Notes: generated by a model from the letters alone, not told the origin. A stretch of 64,000 nucleotides of DNA from Streptomyces sp. RPT161 (GCF_027533845.1 NZ_JAPZVN010000014.1:62001-126000), one strand, 5' to 3'; numbered from the stretch's first letter, positions 27,240 through 35,299 are shown. A program made the numbers and translations.

Positions 27240-28487
27240 CTACGCCTTGGTGAGGTCCTCGACCTCTTCCTCGGGCTCGCGTCCCGGGGTGGGAATGTTG
27301 AACTTGGTGATCGCGAAGCGGAAGACCACGTAGTAGACGGCCGCGAAGCACAGGCCGATCGGGATGATCAGCCACGGCTTGGTGGCCAGGTTCCAGTTGA
27401 GCAGGTAGTCGATCAGACCGGCCGAGAACCCGAAGCCGTCGTGTACGCCCAGGCCCCAGGTGACGGCCATGGATATACCGGTGAGCACCGCGTGAATGGC
27501 GTACAGCGCCGGGGCGATGAACAGGAAGGTGAACTCGATCGGCTCGGTGACACCGGTGACGAAGGCGGTCAGCGCGACCGAGATCATCATGCCCATGACC
27601 GCCTTCCGGCGCTCCGGACGTGCGCAGTGCGCGATCGCGATCGCGGCGGCGGGCAGGCCGAACATCATGATCGGGAAGAAGCCGGACATGAACTGGCCGG
27701 CGGTCGGGTCGCCGGCGAAGAACCGCGGGATGTCACCGTGGAAGACCTTCCCGGCGTGCGTGTAGGTACCGACCTGCTGCTGGAAGAAGGTGTTCAGGAA
27801 CTGGTGCATGCCGACCGGGATCAGCGCCCGGTTGAAGACGCCGTAGATACCGGCGCCCGCCGCGCCCAGACCGGTCAGCCAGTCGCTGAAGTGACCGAGG
27901 CCGGTGCCGATCGGGCCCCACAGCAGACCGAACAGCACACCGAAGCCGGTCCCGATGAAGGCCATCAGGATCGGCACCAGACGGCGGCCGTTGAAGAAGC
28001 CCAGCCAGTCCACCAGCTTGGTGCGGTGGAAGCGCTGCCAGACGATGGCGCTCACCAGGCCGATGACGATGCCGCCGAGTACTCCCGGGTTCTGTGGGGT
28101 GCCCTGCGGAAGCGCCTGGGTGACGGAACCGGCCACCGGGAACGCGGTCAGTACGTTGTGGTAGACCAGATAACCGACGAGAGCGGCCAGTGCGGTGGAA
28201 CCGTCGGCCTTCTTCGCGTAGCCGATGGCGACACCGATGCAGAACAGCAGCGGCAGGTTGTCGAAGAGGGCACCGCCCGCGGTGGCGAAGACCGTGGCGA
28301 CCTTGCCCCACTGCAGTCCGGTCTTGCCGAACACGTCGTCCTGGCCGAGCCGGAGCAGGATGGCGGCGGCGGGCAGGACGGCGACGGGCAGCTGCAGGCT
28401 GCGGCCGACCTTCTGCATACCCTGCATGAAGCCGGCGCCCCGCTTTTTCGCGGGCGCGGGCGCCGCCGAAGCGGTGGCCGTACTCAT
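27240..28487 (-). CDS. nagE2: PTS N-acetylglucosamine permease IIC component NagE2
   Basis: 415 residues, about ten helices. Typical glucose/GlcNAc IIC features: GRSLQLPVAVLPAAAILLRLGQDDVFG, GVHDGFGFSAGLIDYLLNWNLATKPW, the ITEPIEFTFLFIAPALY substrate-gate motif and HQFLNTFF. It imports N-acetylglucosamine together with NagF (IIB) and a IIA protein encoded elsewhere. Two dre-like sites lie 50-85 nt upstream of the start. The nagE2 name follows the S. coelicolor arrangement, where the distal copy is nagE2. ATG follows AGGAGG. Confidence 0.87.
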   Translation of the reverse strand: MSTATASAAPAPAKKRGAGFMQGMQKVGRSLQLPVAVLPAAAILLRLGQDDVFGKTGLQWGKVATVFATAGGALFDNLPLLFCIGVAIGYAKKADGSTALAALVGYLVYHNVLTAFPVAGSVTQALPQGTPQNPGVLGGIVIGLVSAIVWQRFHRTKLVDWLGFFNGRRLVPILMAFIGTGFGVLFGLLWGPIGTGLGHFSDWLTGLGAAGAGIYGVFNRALIPVGMHQFLNTFFQQQVGTYTHAGKVFHGDIPRFFAGDPTAGQFMSGFFPIMMFGLPAAAIAIAHCARPERRKAVMGMMISVALTAFVTGVTEPIEFTFLFIAPALYAIHAVLTGISMAVTWGLGVHDGFGFSAGLIDYLLNWNLATKPWLIIPIGLCFAAVYYVVFRFAITKFNIPTPGREPEEEVEDLTKA

Positions 28488-28537
28488 CAGATTCCTCCTG
28501 GTGAGAGGCGGGCTCTGAAGGGGGGACGGCCCGCGGC

Positions 28538-28553
28538 TCTGGTCTACACCACC
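28538..28553. promoter_or_regulatory. dre site 1 (DasR operator) upstream of nagE2
   Basis: The 16 bases match the recalled DasR consensus ACTGGTCTAGACCAGT at 12 positions, with core TGGTCTACACCA intact on the left half. DasR is the GntR regulator of chitin and GlcNAc uptake, released by GlcN-6-P. Confidence 0.7.
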
Positions 28554-28554
28554 C

Positions 28555-28570
28555 AGTGGTGTAGACCTGT
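28555..28570. promoter_or_regulatory. dre site 2 (DasR operator) upstream of nagE2
   Basis: AGTGGTGTAGACCTGT matches the dre consensus at 13 of 16 positions. It starts one base after site 1, so the two form a tandem pair about 70 nt ahead of the nagE2 start. Confidence 0.75.
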
Positions 28571-28663
28571 TGTAACACGTCGGAGCCGCATAAAGGAATC
28601 CATGATTTCAGGCAACGCCGACACGCCGCCAATCCGTTATGACACCCGCCATGCCCCCAGGTT

Positions 28664-29950
28664 CTAAGCCTTGGTGGTGTCCTCCACGTCCTCCTCCGGT
28701 TCGCGGCCCGGGGTCGGGAGGTTGAACTTGGTGATCGCGAAGCGGAAGACCACGTAGTAGACGGCCGCGAAGCACAGCCCGATCGGGATGATCAGCCAAG
28801 GCCTCGTCGCCAGGCTCCAGTTGATCACGTAGTCGATCAGTCCGGCCGAGAAACTGAAGCCGTCGTGCACGCCAAGACCCCAGGTGACCGCCATCGAGAC
28901 ACCGGTGAGCACCGCGTGCACCGCGTACAGCAGCGGCGCGATGAACAGGAACGAGTACTCGATCGGCTCGGTGATGCCGGTGACGAACGAGGTCAGACCG
29001 ACCGAGAGCATCATGCCGCCGATGTCCTTGCGCCGGTGCGGTCTGGCGCAGTGCGTGATCGCCAGCGCCGCGGCGGGCAGCGCGAACATCATGATCGGGA
29101 AGAACCCGGAGGTGAACTGCCCGGCCGTGGGGTCGCCCGCCAGGAAACGGTTGATGTCACCGTGCACCACCGTCCCGTCCGGCTTGGTGTAGCTGCCGAA
29201 CTGGAACCACACGAAGGTGTTCAGAAACTGGTGCAGCCCGATCACCAGCAGCGCCCGGTTGGCCACCCCGAACACCCCCGACCCGATCGCGCCCAGATCG
29301 CTGATCCACTTGCTGAACGTGGTCAAACCGGCACCCACCGGCGGCCAGACCCACAGACACAGCACCGCGAAGACCAGCGCCACGAACGACATCACGATCG
29401 GCACCAGACGGCGGCCGTTGAAGAAGCCCAGCCAGTCCACCAGCCGCACCCGGTGGTAACGCTGCCAGAAGAAGGCGGTCAGCAGCCCGAGCACGATGCC
29501 GCCGAAGACGCCCGGGTTCTGGTACGTGGGCACGGTGGCGTTGGCCCCGGCCAGGCAACTCGCCGCGGTGAACCTCGCGCCCGCCGGGCACTGCGGGAAC
29601 TGGTGCAGGATGCCGAAGTAGACGAGGAACCCGGCGACCGCGGCGAGCGCCGTGGAGCCGTCCGCCTTCTTCGCCATCCCGATCGCCACGCCGACACAGA
29701 ACAGCAGCGGCAGCCCCAGCGAGGAGTCCAGCAGCGCGCCGCCCGCGCCCGCGAACACCTTGGCCACCGGGGTCCAGCCGAGTCCGCTGCGGCCGAACAC
29801 GTCGTCCTGGCCGAGCCGGTTGAGGATGCCCGCCGCGGGCAGCACGGCGATCGGCAACTGAAGGCTGCGGCCCATCTTCTGGGCGCCCTGGAACAGCGAC
29901 ACCGTCCACTTCCGACCCGGCGCCCGACCGGTGGCGCTCTCCGCACTCAT
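28664..29950 (-). CDS. nagE1: PTS N-acetylglucosamine permease IIC component NagE1
   Basis: 428 residues, a paralogue of the neighbouring nagE2 product (same gate motif ITEPIEYSFLFIAPLLY and LGVHDGFSFSAGLIDYVINW). It has an extra Cys-containing extracytoplasmic loop (QFPQCPAGARFTAASCLAGANA). The two genes share a 78-nt stretch near their 3' ends with one mismatch. It is divergent from nagF. In S. coelicolor NagE2 is the main GlcNAc importer and NagE1 is minor; transfer of that knowledge here is inference. ATG 29950 has AGGAGG upstream. Confidence 0.85.
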   Translation of the reverse strand: MSAESATGRAPGRKWTVSLFQGAQKMGRSLQLPIAVLPAAGILNRLGQDDVFGRSGLGWTPVAKVFAGAGGALLDSSLGLPLLFCVGVAIGMAKKADGSTALAAVAGFLVYFGILHQFPQCPAGARFTAASCLAGANATVPTYQNPGVFGGIVLGLLTAFFWQRYHRVRLVDWLGFFNGRRLVPIVMSFVALVFAVLCLWVWPPVGAGLTTFSKWISDLGAIGSGVFGVANRALLVIGLHQFLNTFVWFQFGSYTKPDGTVVHGDINRFLAGDPTAGQFTSGFFPIMMFALPAAALAITHCARPHRRKDIGGMMLSVGLTSFVTGITEPIEYSFLFIAPLLYAVHAVLTGVSMAVTWGLGVHDGFSFSAGLIDYVINWSLATRPWLIIPIGLCFAAVYYVVFRFAITKFNLPTPGREPEEDVEDTTKA

Positions 29951-29996
29951 CGGCGACCTCCTGGTGGGCTGTTGCCAGGTTTGGCGGGCACCGCAA

Positions 29997-30012
29997 AATG
30001 GTGTAGACCAGT
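29997..30012. promoter_or_regulatory. dre site 3 (DasR operator) in the nagE1-nagF promoter
   Basis: AATGGTGTAGACCAGT matches the dre consensus at 14 of 16 positions, the best of the three. It lies 47 nt upstream of nagE1 and 178 nt upstream of nagF, so it could repress both. Confidence 0.85.
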
Positions 30013-30189
30013 CACAGTGCGGGTGTTGGACTGCCCCAGCGGGTGCGGCACCAGTGATCGTCATCATTGGGCAGAAGGCTGGCGACCGCTCGCGAAGGTG
30101 GGCCAAACGTGCGTTAACGTGTGGATTCCTCACGGCGCGCGCGGTACGCGAACGCGGGCTGCCGATGGCCTGAGACAACAGGAGTGGAC

Positions 30190-30423
30190 ATGGCCAGCAA
30201 GGCTGAGAAGATCGTCGCCGGGCTCGGCGGGCTTGACAACATCGAAGAGGTCGAGGGCTGCATCACGCGGCTGCGCACCGAGGTCAACGACGCCTCCCTG
30301 GTCGACGAGGCCGCCCTCAAGGCCGCCGGCGCGCACGGCGTGGTGAAGATGGGCACCGCGATCCAGGTCGTCATCGGCACCGACGCCGACCCGATCGCCG
30401 CCGAGATCGAGGACATGATGTAA
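30190..30423 (+). CDS. nagF: PTS N-acetylglucosamine IIB component NagF
   Basis: 77 residues. A single IIB domain with the phosphorylated cysteine at C24 (EVEGCITRLRTEV) and the usual LKAAGAHGVVKMGTAIQVVIGTDADPIAAEIEDMM end. It passes phosphate from IIA to the sugar bound by NagE. Start ATG 30190 with GGAG upstream. A hairpin follows the stop. Confidence 0.92.
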   Translation: MASKAEKIVAGLGGLDNIEEVEGCITRLRTEVNDASLVDEAALKAAGAHGVVKMGTAIQVVIGTDADPIAAEIEDMM

Positions 30424-30444
30424 GGCGCCGCAAAGCGCCTGCGC

Positions 30445-30474
30445 GGGGTCCGTTCCACACCCGGAGCGGACCCC
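30445..30474 (+). terminator. Terminator hairpin after nagF
   Basis: An 8-bp stem GGGGTCCG/CGGACCCC (30445-30452 with 30467-30474) with a 14-nt loop, 21 nt after the nagF stop. No clear T tract; it isolates rph from nagF. Confidence 0.6.
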
Positions 30475-30501
30475 GTCCGCTTTGTCGATAGGGTCGTGCG
30501 C

Positions 30502-31236
30502 ATGTCTCGTATCGACGGCCGCACCCCAGAACAGCTCCGCCCGGTCACCATCGAACGTGGATGGAGCAAGCACGCGGAAGGCTCCGTACTGGTCTCCTTC
30601 GGCGACACCCGCGTGCTGTGCACCGCCAGCGTCACCGAGGGCGTACCGCGCTGGCGCAAGGGCAGCGGCGAGGGCTGGGTCACCGCCGAGTACGCGATGC
30701 TGCCACGCGCCACCAACACCCGCGGCGACCGCGAGTCCGTCAAGGGCCGCATCGGCGGGCGCACCCATGAGATCTCCCGCCTCATCGGCCGCTCCCTGCG
30801 CGCCGTCATCGACTACAAGGCGCTCGGCGAGAACACCGTGGTGCTCGACTGCGACGTACTCCAGGCCGACGGCGGCACCCGCACCGCGGCCATCACCGGC
30901 GCCTACGTCGCACTGGCCGACGCCATCGGCTGGGCCCAGGAGAAGAAGCTGGTCAAGGCCAAGGCGCAGCCACTCACCGGCGCCGTCAGCGCCGTCAGCG
31001 TCGGCATCGTCGACGGCGTCCCGCTGCTCGACCTGTGCTACGAGGAGGACGTGCGCGCCGAGACCGACATGAACGTCGTCTGCACTGGCGACGGCCGCTT
31101 CGTGGAGGTCCAGGGCACCGCCGAGGGCGCCCCCTTCGACCGCACCGAGCTGAACGCCCTGCTCGACCTCGCCGCCGCCGGCGCCGCCCAGCTCGACGGC
31201 ATCCAGCGCGCCGCGCTCGCCCAGCTCCGGGGCTGA
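30502..31236 (+). CDS. rph: Ribonuclease PH
   Basis: 244 residues. It trims tRNA 3' ends phosphorolytically. Diagnostic stretches: [105 protein letters not shown] and [21 protein letters not shown]. It heads a cluster with a lipoprotein gene and rdgB, a common bacterial rph-rdgB pairing. Confidence 0.96.
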   Translation: MSRIDGRTPEQLRPVTIERGWSKHAEGSVLVSFGDTRVLCTASVTEGVPRWRKGSGEGWVTAEYAMLPRATNTRGDRESVKGRIGGRTHEISRLIGRSLRAVIDYKALGENTVVLDCDVLQADGGTRTAAITGAYVALADAIGWAQEKKLVKAKAQPLTGAVSAVSVGIVDGVPLLDLCYEEDVRAETDMNVVCTGDGRFVEVQGTAEGAPFDRTELNALLDLAAAGAAQLDGIQRAALAQLRG

Positions 31237-31241
31237 CGCAC

Positions 31242-31616
31242 ATGCGTACCGCGCTGACCGCCACCGCCACCGCCGCCCTGGCCCTCGCGCTGCTCACCGG
31301 CTGCGGCGGCCAGAGCGGCAAGCACGACTGCGCCTCGGTCGCGGACGCGGTCAACGGGAACGTCAAGGACCTGCGCGCCGCCGTCGCCAAGGGCACCGGC
31401 AACCCGCGCGACGCCGCCACCGCGCTGCGCAAGCTCCAGCTCAACCTCGACCAGCTCACCAGCGGCGGCAACAGCTCCGCCACCAGCAAGGCGGTGGCCG
31501 ACCTGTCGCTGGCCGCCTCCAACGCGAAGAACTCGCTCGACAAGGGGGAACCCGTCGACCTCCGCCCGGTCACCACGGCGGCGGGCGCGCTCACCTCCTC
31601 GTGCGGAAAGGGATGA
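31242..31616 (+). CDS. Small lipoprotein of unknown function
   Basis: 124 residues. Signal peptide with lipobox LTGC at about residue 21, then a Cys-containing, Ala/Asn/Lys-rich domain ending SSCGKG. It lies five nt after rph and its stop overlaps the rdgB start (ATGA). The mature protein has two further Cys that could form a disulfide. I recognise no family beyond actinobacterial small lipoproteins. Confidence 0.75.
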   Translation: MRTALTATATAALALALLTGCGGQSGKHDCASVADAVNGNVKDLRAAVAKGTGNPRDAATALRKLQLNLDQLTSGGNSSATSKAVADLSLAASNAKNSLDKGEPVDLRPVTTAAGALTSSCGKG

Positions 31617-32227
31617 TCCAGACCATGCAGCGGCTCGTGCTCGCCACCCGCAACGCCCACAAGGTCTCCGAACTGCGGGCCATCCTCGCCGACGCCGGAC
31701 TGGACGTGGAACTGGTCGGCGCCGACGCCTTCCCGGAGGTCCCGGACACCAAGGAGACCGGCGTCAGCTTCGCCGAGAACGCGTCGCTCAAGGCGCACGC
31801 CCTCGCCCAGGCCACCGGACTGCCCGCCATCGCCGACGACTCCGGCCTGTGCGTGGACGTGCTCGGCGGCGCCCCCGGCATCTTCTCCGCCCGCTGGGCC
31901 GGACGGCACGGCGACGACCGGGCCAACCTCGACCTGCTGCTGGCCCAACTCGCCGACATCGACAGCGAACACCGCGCCGCCCACTTCGCCTGCGCCGCCG
32001 CCCTGGCCATGCCGGACGGCACCGAGCACGTGGTGGAGGGCCGCCTGGACGGCACGCTGCGGCACGCCCCCGAGGGCGACGGCGGCTTCGGCTACGACCC
32101 GATCCTGCAGCCCGAGGGTGAGACCCGCACCTGCGCCCAGCTGACGCCTCAGGAGAAGAACGCCATCAGCCACCGCGGAAGGGCGTTCCGCGCGCTGGTG
32201 CCGGTGATTCGGGAGGCGCTGGGGTGA
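31613..32227 (+). CDS. rdgB: Non-canonical purine NTP pyrophosphatase RdgB/HAM1
   Basis: About 204 residues. It hydrolyses dITP/XTP to prevent misincorporation. Motifs: LVLATRNAHKVSELRAIL, SFAENASLKAHALAQATGLPAIADDSGLCVDVLGGAPGIFSARWAG, GFGYDPILQPEG, and the final KNAISHRGRAFRAL. ATG 31613 overlaps the lipoprotein stop; ATG 31625 (MQRLVLATRN) fits the family N-terminus equally well. A bidirectional terminator follows. Confidence 0.94.
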   Translation: MIQTMQRLVLATRNAHKVSELRAILADAGLDVELVGADAFPEVPDTKETGVSFAENASLKAHALAQATGLPAIADDSGLCVDVLGGAPGIFSARWAGRHGDDRANLDLLLAQLADIDSEHRAAHFACAAALAMPDGTEHVVEGRLDGTLRHAPEGDGGFGYDPILQPEGETRTCAQLTPQEKNAISHRGRAFRALVPVIREALG

Positions 32228-32233
32228 ACCGAG

Positions 32234-32278
32234 AACGCAGGAAGGCCCGCCCCGTCCGGGGGCGGGCCTTCCTGCGTT
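32234..32278. terminator. Bidirectional terminator between rdgB and tRNA-Leu
   Basis: Two 20-nt arms (32234-32253 and 32259-32278) pair perfectly around a 5-nt loop. The right arm touches the encoded CCA of tRNA-Leu, so it ends both transcripts without a T tract. Confidence 0.8.
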
Positions 32279-32364
32279 GGTGCGGCCGGAGGGACTCGAA
32301 CCCTCAAGGGATTTCTCCCACAGCATCCTAAGTGCTGCGCGTAGGCCAATTCCGCCACGGCCGC
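32278..32364 (-). tRNA. tRNA-Leu (anticodon UAG)
   Basis: The minus strand gives a class II tRNA with a long variable arm. The acceptor stem GCGGCCG pairs with CGGCCGC, discriminator is A, and CCA is encoded (32278-32280). The anticodon arm CAGCA-CTTAGGA-TGCTG gives anticodon UAG, reading CUA and probably CUN. It is not bldA, which has UAA. Nucleotide 1 is also the G of the TAG stop of the HNH gene directly upstream. Confidence 0.95.
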
Positions 32365-33074
32365 TAGCCGCCCACCATGGTAGCGGGTGCCGTCGCCGAA
32401 CGCGCGGGCGCATGGACGCGGGATCTTGGCCTGCCACCTCTACACCAAGTGGACGTGATGGCATGACAGTTGGGGCACAGTAGCCGCAGATTGGTAGGCC
32501 GGTCGTCGAGAGCGTCGCCGTTGACGTGATCGATCTCCAGCGTCATGGGATTCCCGAGCCACTGGGGGCCTGTTCCACACTCCGCGCACTCTTCGGGTAC
32601 GCCGATTTCACGCAAGGCTCTGCGTAATACGACGGTCTTCGTGCGGCGGCCGCTCTCGCGTTTGACGAGCACTTCTTGTGCGGGTTTCTTCTGCGCGCTC
32701 TGCTTGCCGCGCCCGTGCCTTTGGCCCAGGAAGTGGGACGTATCGATCCCATCCTCAGCTATCCACCGGCGGAACAGGGCGCGAGTGCGGGTCCTGTCGG
32801 GCACATGCAGATTCCGCAGTGCACTCGCGATGGAAGTGGATTCCGCTACTGCGCTGAGCAGCTCCTTTCGCGTCGGGCGGGGAATGGCTCCTCGCCGTAC
32901 TCTGCACGGAAAGTGCGACACGTCGATTCCGAAGTGAGCGAATCGCTTGAGCAGATAGGCGGGTAAGCGCGAATAGGGGCGCGTACCGAGGAACGCGGCG
33001 ACCTCCTCGATGTCCGCGCATCGAGCCGCCGCTTCAGCCAGTACTTCGTGCGTGTACCGCTGTGTCTCGCTCAT
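32364..33074 (-). CDS. HNH endonuclease with repeated GIDxSHF modules, tRNA-proximal copy
   Basis: 236 residues. Two ~45-residue helical modules each end in GID(V/T)SHF (residues 49-55 and 109-115). A third module leads into the C-terminal HNH finger: CAEC (163-166), LEIDHVNGDALDDRPTNLRLLCPNCH (179-204). HNH nucleases cut DNA, and the modules are probably DNA-binding. The start overlaps the upstream paralogue by 4 nt (ATGA) and the stop overlaps tRNA-Leu by 1 nt. Base composition is visibly less GC-rich than neighbours, which suggests acquisition. No homing or restriction context is seen. Confidence 0.75.
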   Translation of the reverse strand: MSETQRYTHEVLAEAAARCADIEEVAAFLGTRPYSRLPAYLLKRFAHFGIDVSHFPCRVRRGAIPRPTRKELLSAVAESTSIASALRNLHVPDRTRTRALFRRWIAEDGIDTSHFLGQRHGRGKQSAQKKPAQEVLVKRESGRRTKTVVLRRALREIGVPEECAECGTGPQWLGNPMTLEIDHVNGDALDDRPTNLRLLCPNCHAITSTWCRGGRPRSRVHAPARSATAPATMVGG

Positions 33075-33754
33075 CGGCGTACCAACTGCTGTGGAATGGC
33101 CTGGCTGTTGTGGGGGCGTCCTTTGGCGCGACCCCGGTAGGTGTCAGTAGCCGAATGGCAGTTGGGACAGAGAAGTCGCAGGTTGTCCAGGCGGTTCCTC
33201 CGCCAGTTGCCATCGATGTGATCCACCTCAAGAGGTAGTGGCTTACCGCGCCACCAGGGCCCGGTGCCGCACAGCGCGCATCTGTCGGCCACTCCGAGTT
33301 TGAACATCGCCCGCTTGAGCCGCTCGCTGGGGACCCGGCGGGCTTGATCCGGTGCTTGATCGACCAGCAGTTCCTCTGAGGTCCTGCGGCGGCGGTTGCT
33401 GGGAGCACCTCTGCCGCGTGCTGTCCCTTCGAAGTGGGATGTGTCGATGCCCAACTCCCTGATGCGGCGGGTGATATGGGCATGGTGGCCCCCAACAGCA
33501 TCAAGTCCGAGATACCGCAGCACCTCGCACATGTTCGTCGAAGCCGCCACCGCCTCGGTGAGCACGTCCCGCGTCCACCGGATGCCTTCACGCTCGAAGT
33601 GTGAGATGTCCACCCCGAGTTTCTTCATGCGCTCGCGCACATACCGCCGGCTCGAACTTCTCGGATCCACCCCAAGCTTCGTCAGTGCCTCCGACAACGT
33701 GCGCGAAGTTGTCGCTGCTTCCCCCAGACGCTGGCGGGTGTACGGACTTGGCAC
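33071..33754 (-). CDS. HNH endonuclease with repeated GIDxSHF modules, promoter-proximal copy
   Basis: 227 residues, a paralogue of the next gene. Modules end with KLGVDISHF (46-53) and ELGIDTSHF (100-108). The third merges into the zinc-finger HNH: KLGVADRCALCG (152-163), LEVDHIDGN (175-183), LDNLRLLCPNCHS (189-201). Two CxxC pairs for structural zinc and the catalytic DH are intact, so both copies look active. It probably heads a two-gene operon. Function is unknown; anti-phage, mobile-element or tRNA-linked roles are all open. Confidence 0.75.
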   Translation of the reverse strand: MPSPYTRQRLGEAATTSRTLSEALTKLGVDPRSSSRRYVRERMKKLGVDISHFEREGIRWTRDVLTEAVAASTNMCEVLRYLGLDAVGGHHAHITRRIRELGIDTSHFEGTARGRGAPSNRRRRTSEELLVDQAPDQARRVPSERLKRAMFKLGVADRCALCGTGPWWRGKPLPLEVDHIDGNWRRNRLDNLRLLCPNCHSATDTYRGRAKGRPHNSQAIPQQLVRR

Positions 33755-33837
33755 GATTCCCCCTCCCCGATCCGGTCAATCGTTGCGACCTCGTACAGAC
33801 GAACGATGCAAACGGGTGAGCGGTTACGCGGGGCGGA

Positions 33838-33876
33838 GGAAAAAGTGAGGTCCCGCGTCGGATGACGCGGGACCTC
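33838..33876 (-). terminator. Intrinsic terminator of bcp
   Basis: A 13-bp perfect stem (33847-33859 with 33864-33876) followed on the minus strand by AC and five T residues. It lies 18 nt after the bcp stop. Confidence 0.9.
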
Positions 33877-33893
33877 GCGAGAAAAACAGCCGT

Positions 33894-34361
33894 TCAGATC
33901 CCCAGATCCTTGATGATCTTGGCGACGTGGCCGGTCGCCTTGACGTTGTACAGGGCGCGCTCCACCTTGCCCTGCTCGTCCACGACGACGGTGGAGCGGA
34001 TCACGCCGGTCACCGTCTTCCCGTAGAGCTTCTTCTCGCCGAAGGCGCCGTACGCCTCCAGTACCTTCTTGTCCGGGTCGGCGACCAGGGTGACCTTGAG
34101 GCTCTCCTTGTCCCGGAACTTCGCCAGCTTCTCCGGCTGGTCGGGGGAGACGCCGATGACGTCGTATCCGGCGCCCGCGAGCAGGTCGAGGTTGTCGGTG
34201 AAGTCGCAGGCCTGCTTGGTGCAGCCGGGGGTGAGGGCGGCAGGGTAGAAGTAGACGATGACCTTGCGGCCCCGGCGGTCGGCGAGGGAGATCTGGTTGC
34301 CGTCCGCGTCCGGCAGGGTGAAGTCGGGGGCGGTGTCGCCGGGCGTCAGGCGCTCGCTCAT
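33894..34361 (-). CDS. bcp: Thioredoxin-dependent thiol peroxidase (Bcp-type peroxiredoxin)
   Basis: 155 residues. It reduces peroxides using thioredoxin. The peroxidatic Cys is C47 in YPAALTPGCTKQACDF, with the second Cys C52 five residues on, as in Escherichia coli-like BCP. GDTAPDFTLPDADG and VIGVSPDQPEKLAKF are also typical. One change is noticeable: PAAL replaces the common PKDL/PKAD before TPGCT. A strong terminator follows. Confidence 0.94.
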   Translation of the reverse strand: MSERLTPGDTAPDFTLPDADGNQISLADRRGRKVIVYFYPAALTPGCTKQACDFTDNLDLLAGAGYDVIGVSPDQPEKLAKFRDKESLKVTLVADPDKKVLEAYGAFGEKKLYGKTVTGVIRSTVVVDEQGKVERALYNVKATGHVAKIIKDLGI

Positions 34362-34505
34362 GGCTGGGGCTCCTCGTCGTGTGCGGCTCGGTATCGCTAC
34401 TCGACGAGCCTAATCGGGGTGCCAAGCGGCGCGTCGTAAGGGGAGCTGACAAACTGATCGGCAAGGAATGTCGGTTCTATCGGCCTAGGTGACGGAGGCA
34501 GCGCG

Positions 34506-34835
34506 GTGTCGGAGGGCAGGACTCCCGCTCAGATCGAGGCGGACATCGTCCGCAGGCGGCAGGAGCTCGCCGTGACGCTGGACGAGATCGGGGTGCGGGT
34601 GCATCCGAAGACCATCGTCGGCAACGCGTCGGCTTCGGTGCGTCAGACGGTGGACCGCACCGCCGGACGCGCCTACGTGGCGGTGAACCGGGCGGTGACG
34701 AGTGTTCGCGGCGAGCTGTTCTCCGCGGACGGCGCACCCCGGATGGAGCGCATCGTGCCGGTGGCGGTCGCGGCGGTGGCGTTGGTCGTGGTGTTGTCCG
34801 GCCGGTCGTCCAAGCGCAAGGGCAAGCGGAAGTAG
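34506..34835 (+). CDS. DUF3618 membrane-anchored protein
   Basis: 109 residues. The N-terminal motif RTPAQIEADIVRRRQELAVTLDEIGVRVHP is diagnostic of DUF3618. One transmembrane helix (VPVAVAAVALVVVLSG) is followed by a Lys/Arg-rich tail. Function is unknown. It is divergent from bcp. Confidence 0.85.
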   Translation: MSEGRTPAQIEADIVRRRQELAVTLDEIGVRVHPKTIVGNASASVRQTVDRTAGRAYVAVNRAVTSVRGELFSADGAPRMERIVPVAVAAVALVVVLSGRSSKRKGKRK

Positions 34836-34918
34836 CGTGCTTTGGCCCGTCCTGTGCGTTACGTAGCGGTGTATCACGGGCGCCGGGGAGCGACATCCCC
34901 CGGACGCCAGGTAACGTC

Positions 34919-35299
34919 GTGCCCGTGAGCTCGAATACGTCCCTCGACGGCGGCGCCGCGCACGACGCGCGTACGCACGACAAGCTGCCCATCCGCATGC
35001 TGCATGACCGGGTGCTGGTGCGCACCGACATCCCGGAGGGTGAGCGCCGCTCGTCCGGCGGCATCCTCATCCCGGCGACGGCGGCCGTGGGCCGTCGGCT
35101 GGCCTGGGCCGAGGTGGTCGCGGTCGGGCAGAACGTACGGACCGTGGAGGTCGGTGACCGGGTGCTGTTCGACCCGGAGGACCGGGCGGAGGTCGAGGTG
35201 CGCGGTGTGGGGTACGTGCTGATGCGTGAGCGCGATCTGCACGCGGTGGCCGCTGAGCGGCTCCAGGGCTCGGAGGACTCCACGGGCCTGTACCTGTAG
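34919..35299 (+). CDS. GroES-like co-chaperonin family protein
   Basis: 126 residues. The domain LPIRMLHDRVLVRTDIPEGERRSSGGILIPATA, EVVAVGQN, VEVGDRVLFDPEDRAEVEVRGVGYVLMRERDLHAVAAE is GroES-like. It lacks the usual sequence of the main GroES and carries an extra ~24-residue N-terminus. No groEL is adjacent. It is probably the accessory actinobacterial GroES paralogue rather than the partner of GroEL. GTG 34919 or 34925. Confidence 0.8.
   Translation: MPVSSNTSLDGGAAHDARTHDKLPIRMLHDRVLVRTDIPEGERRSSGGILIPATAAVGRRLAWAEVVAVGQNVRTVEVGDRVLFDPEDRAEVEVRGVGYVLMRERDLHAVAAERLQGSEDSTGLYL

Noticed and set aside
32278-32364. tRNA-Leu as bldA
   Set aside because: The anticodon is UAG, not UAA, so it does not read the TTA codon.
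32278-33900. Integrative element using tRNA-Leu as attachment site
   Set aside because: No integrase, excisionase or second copy of the tRNA 3' end was seen in the window, and the HNH genes lie on the 5' side of the tRNA, not the usual 3' side.
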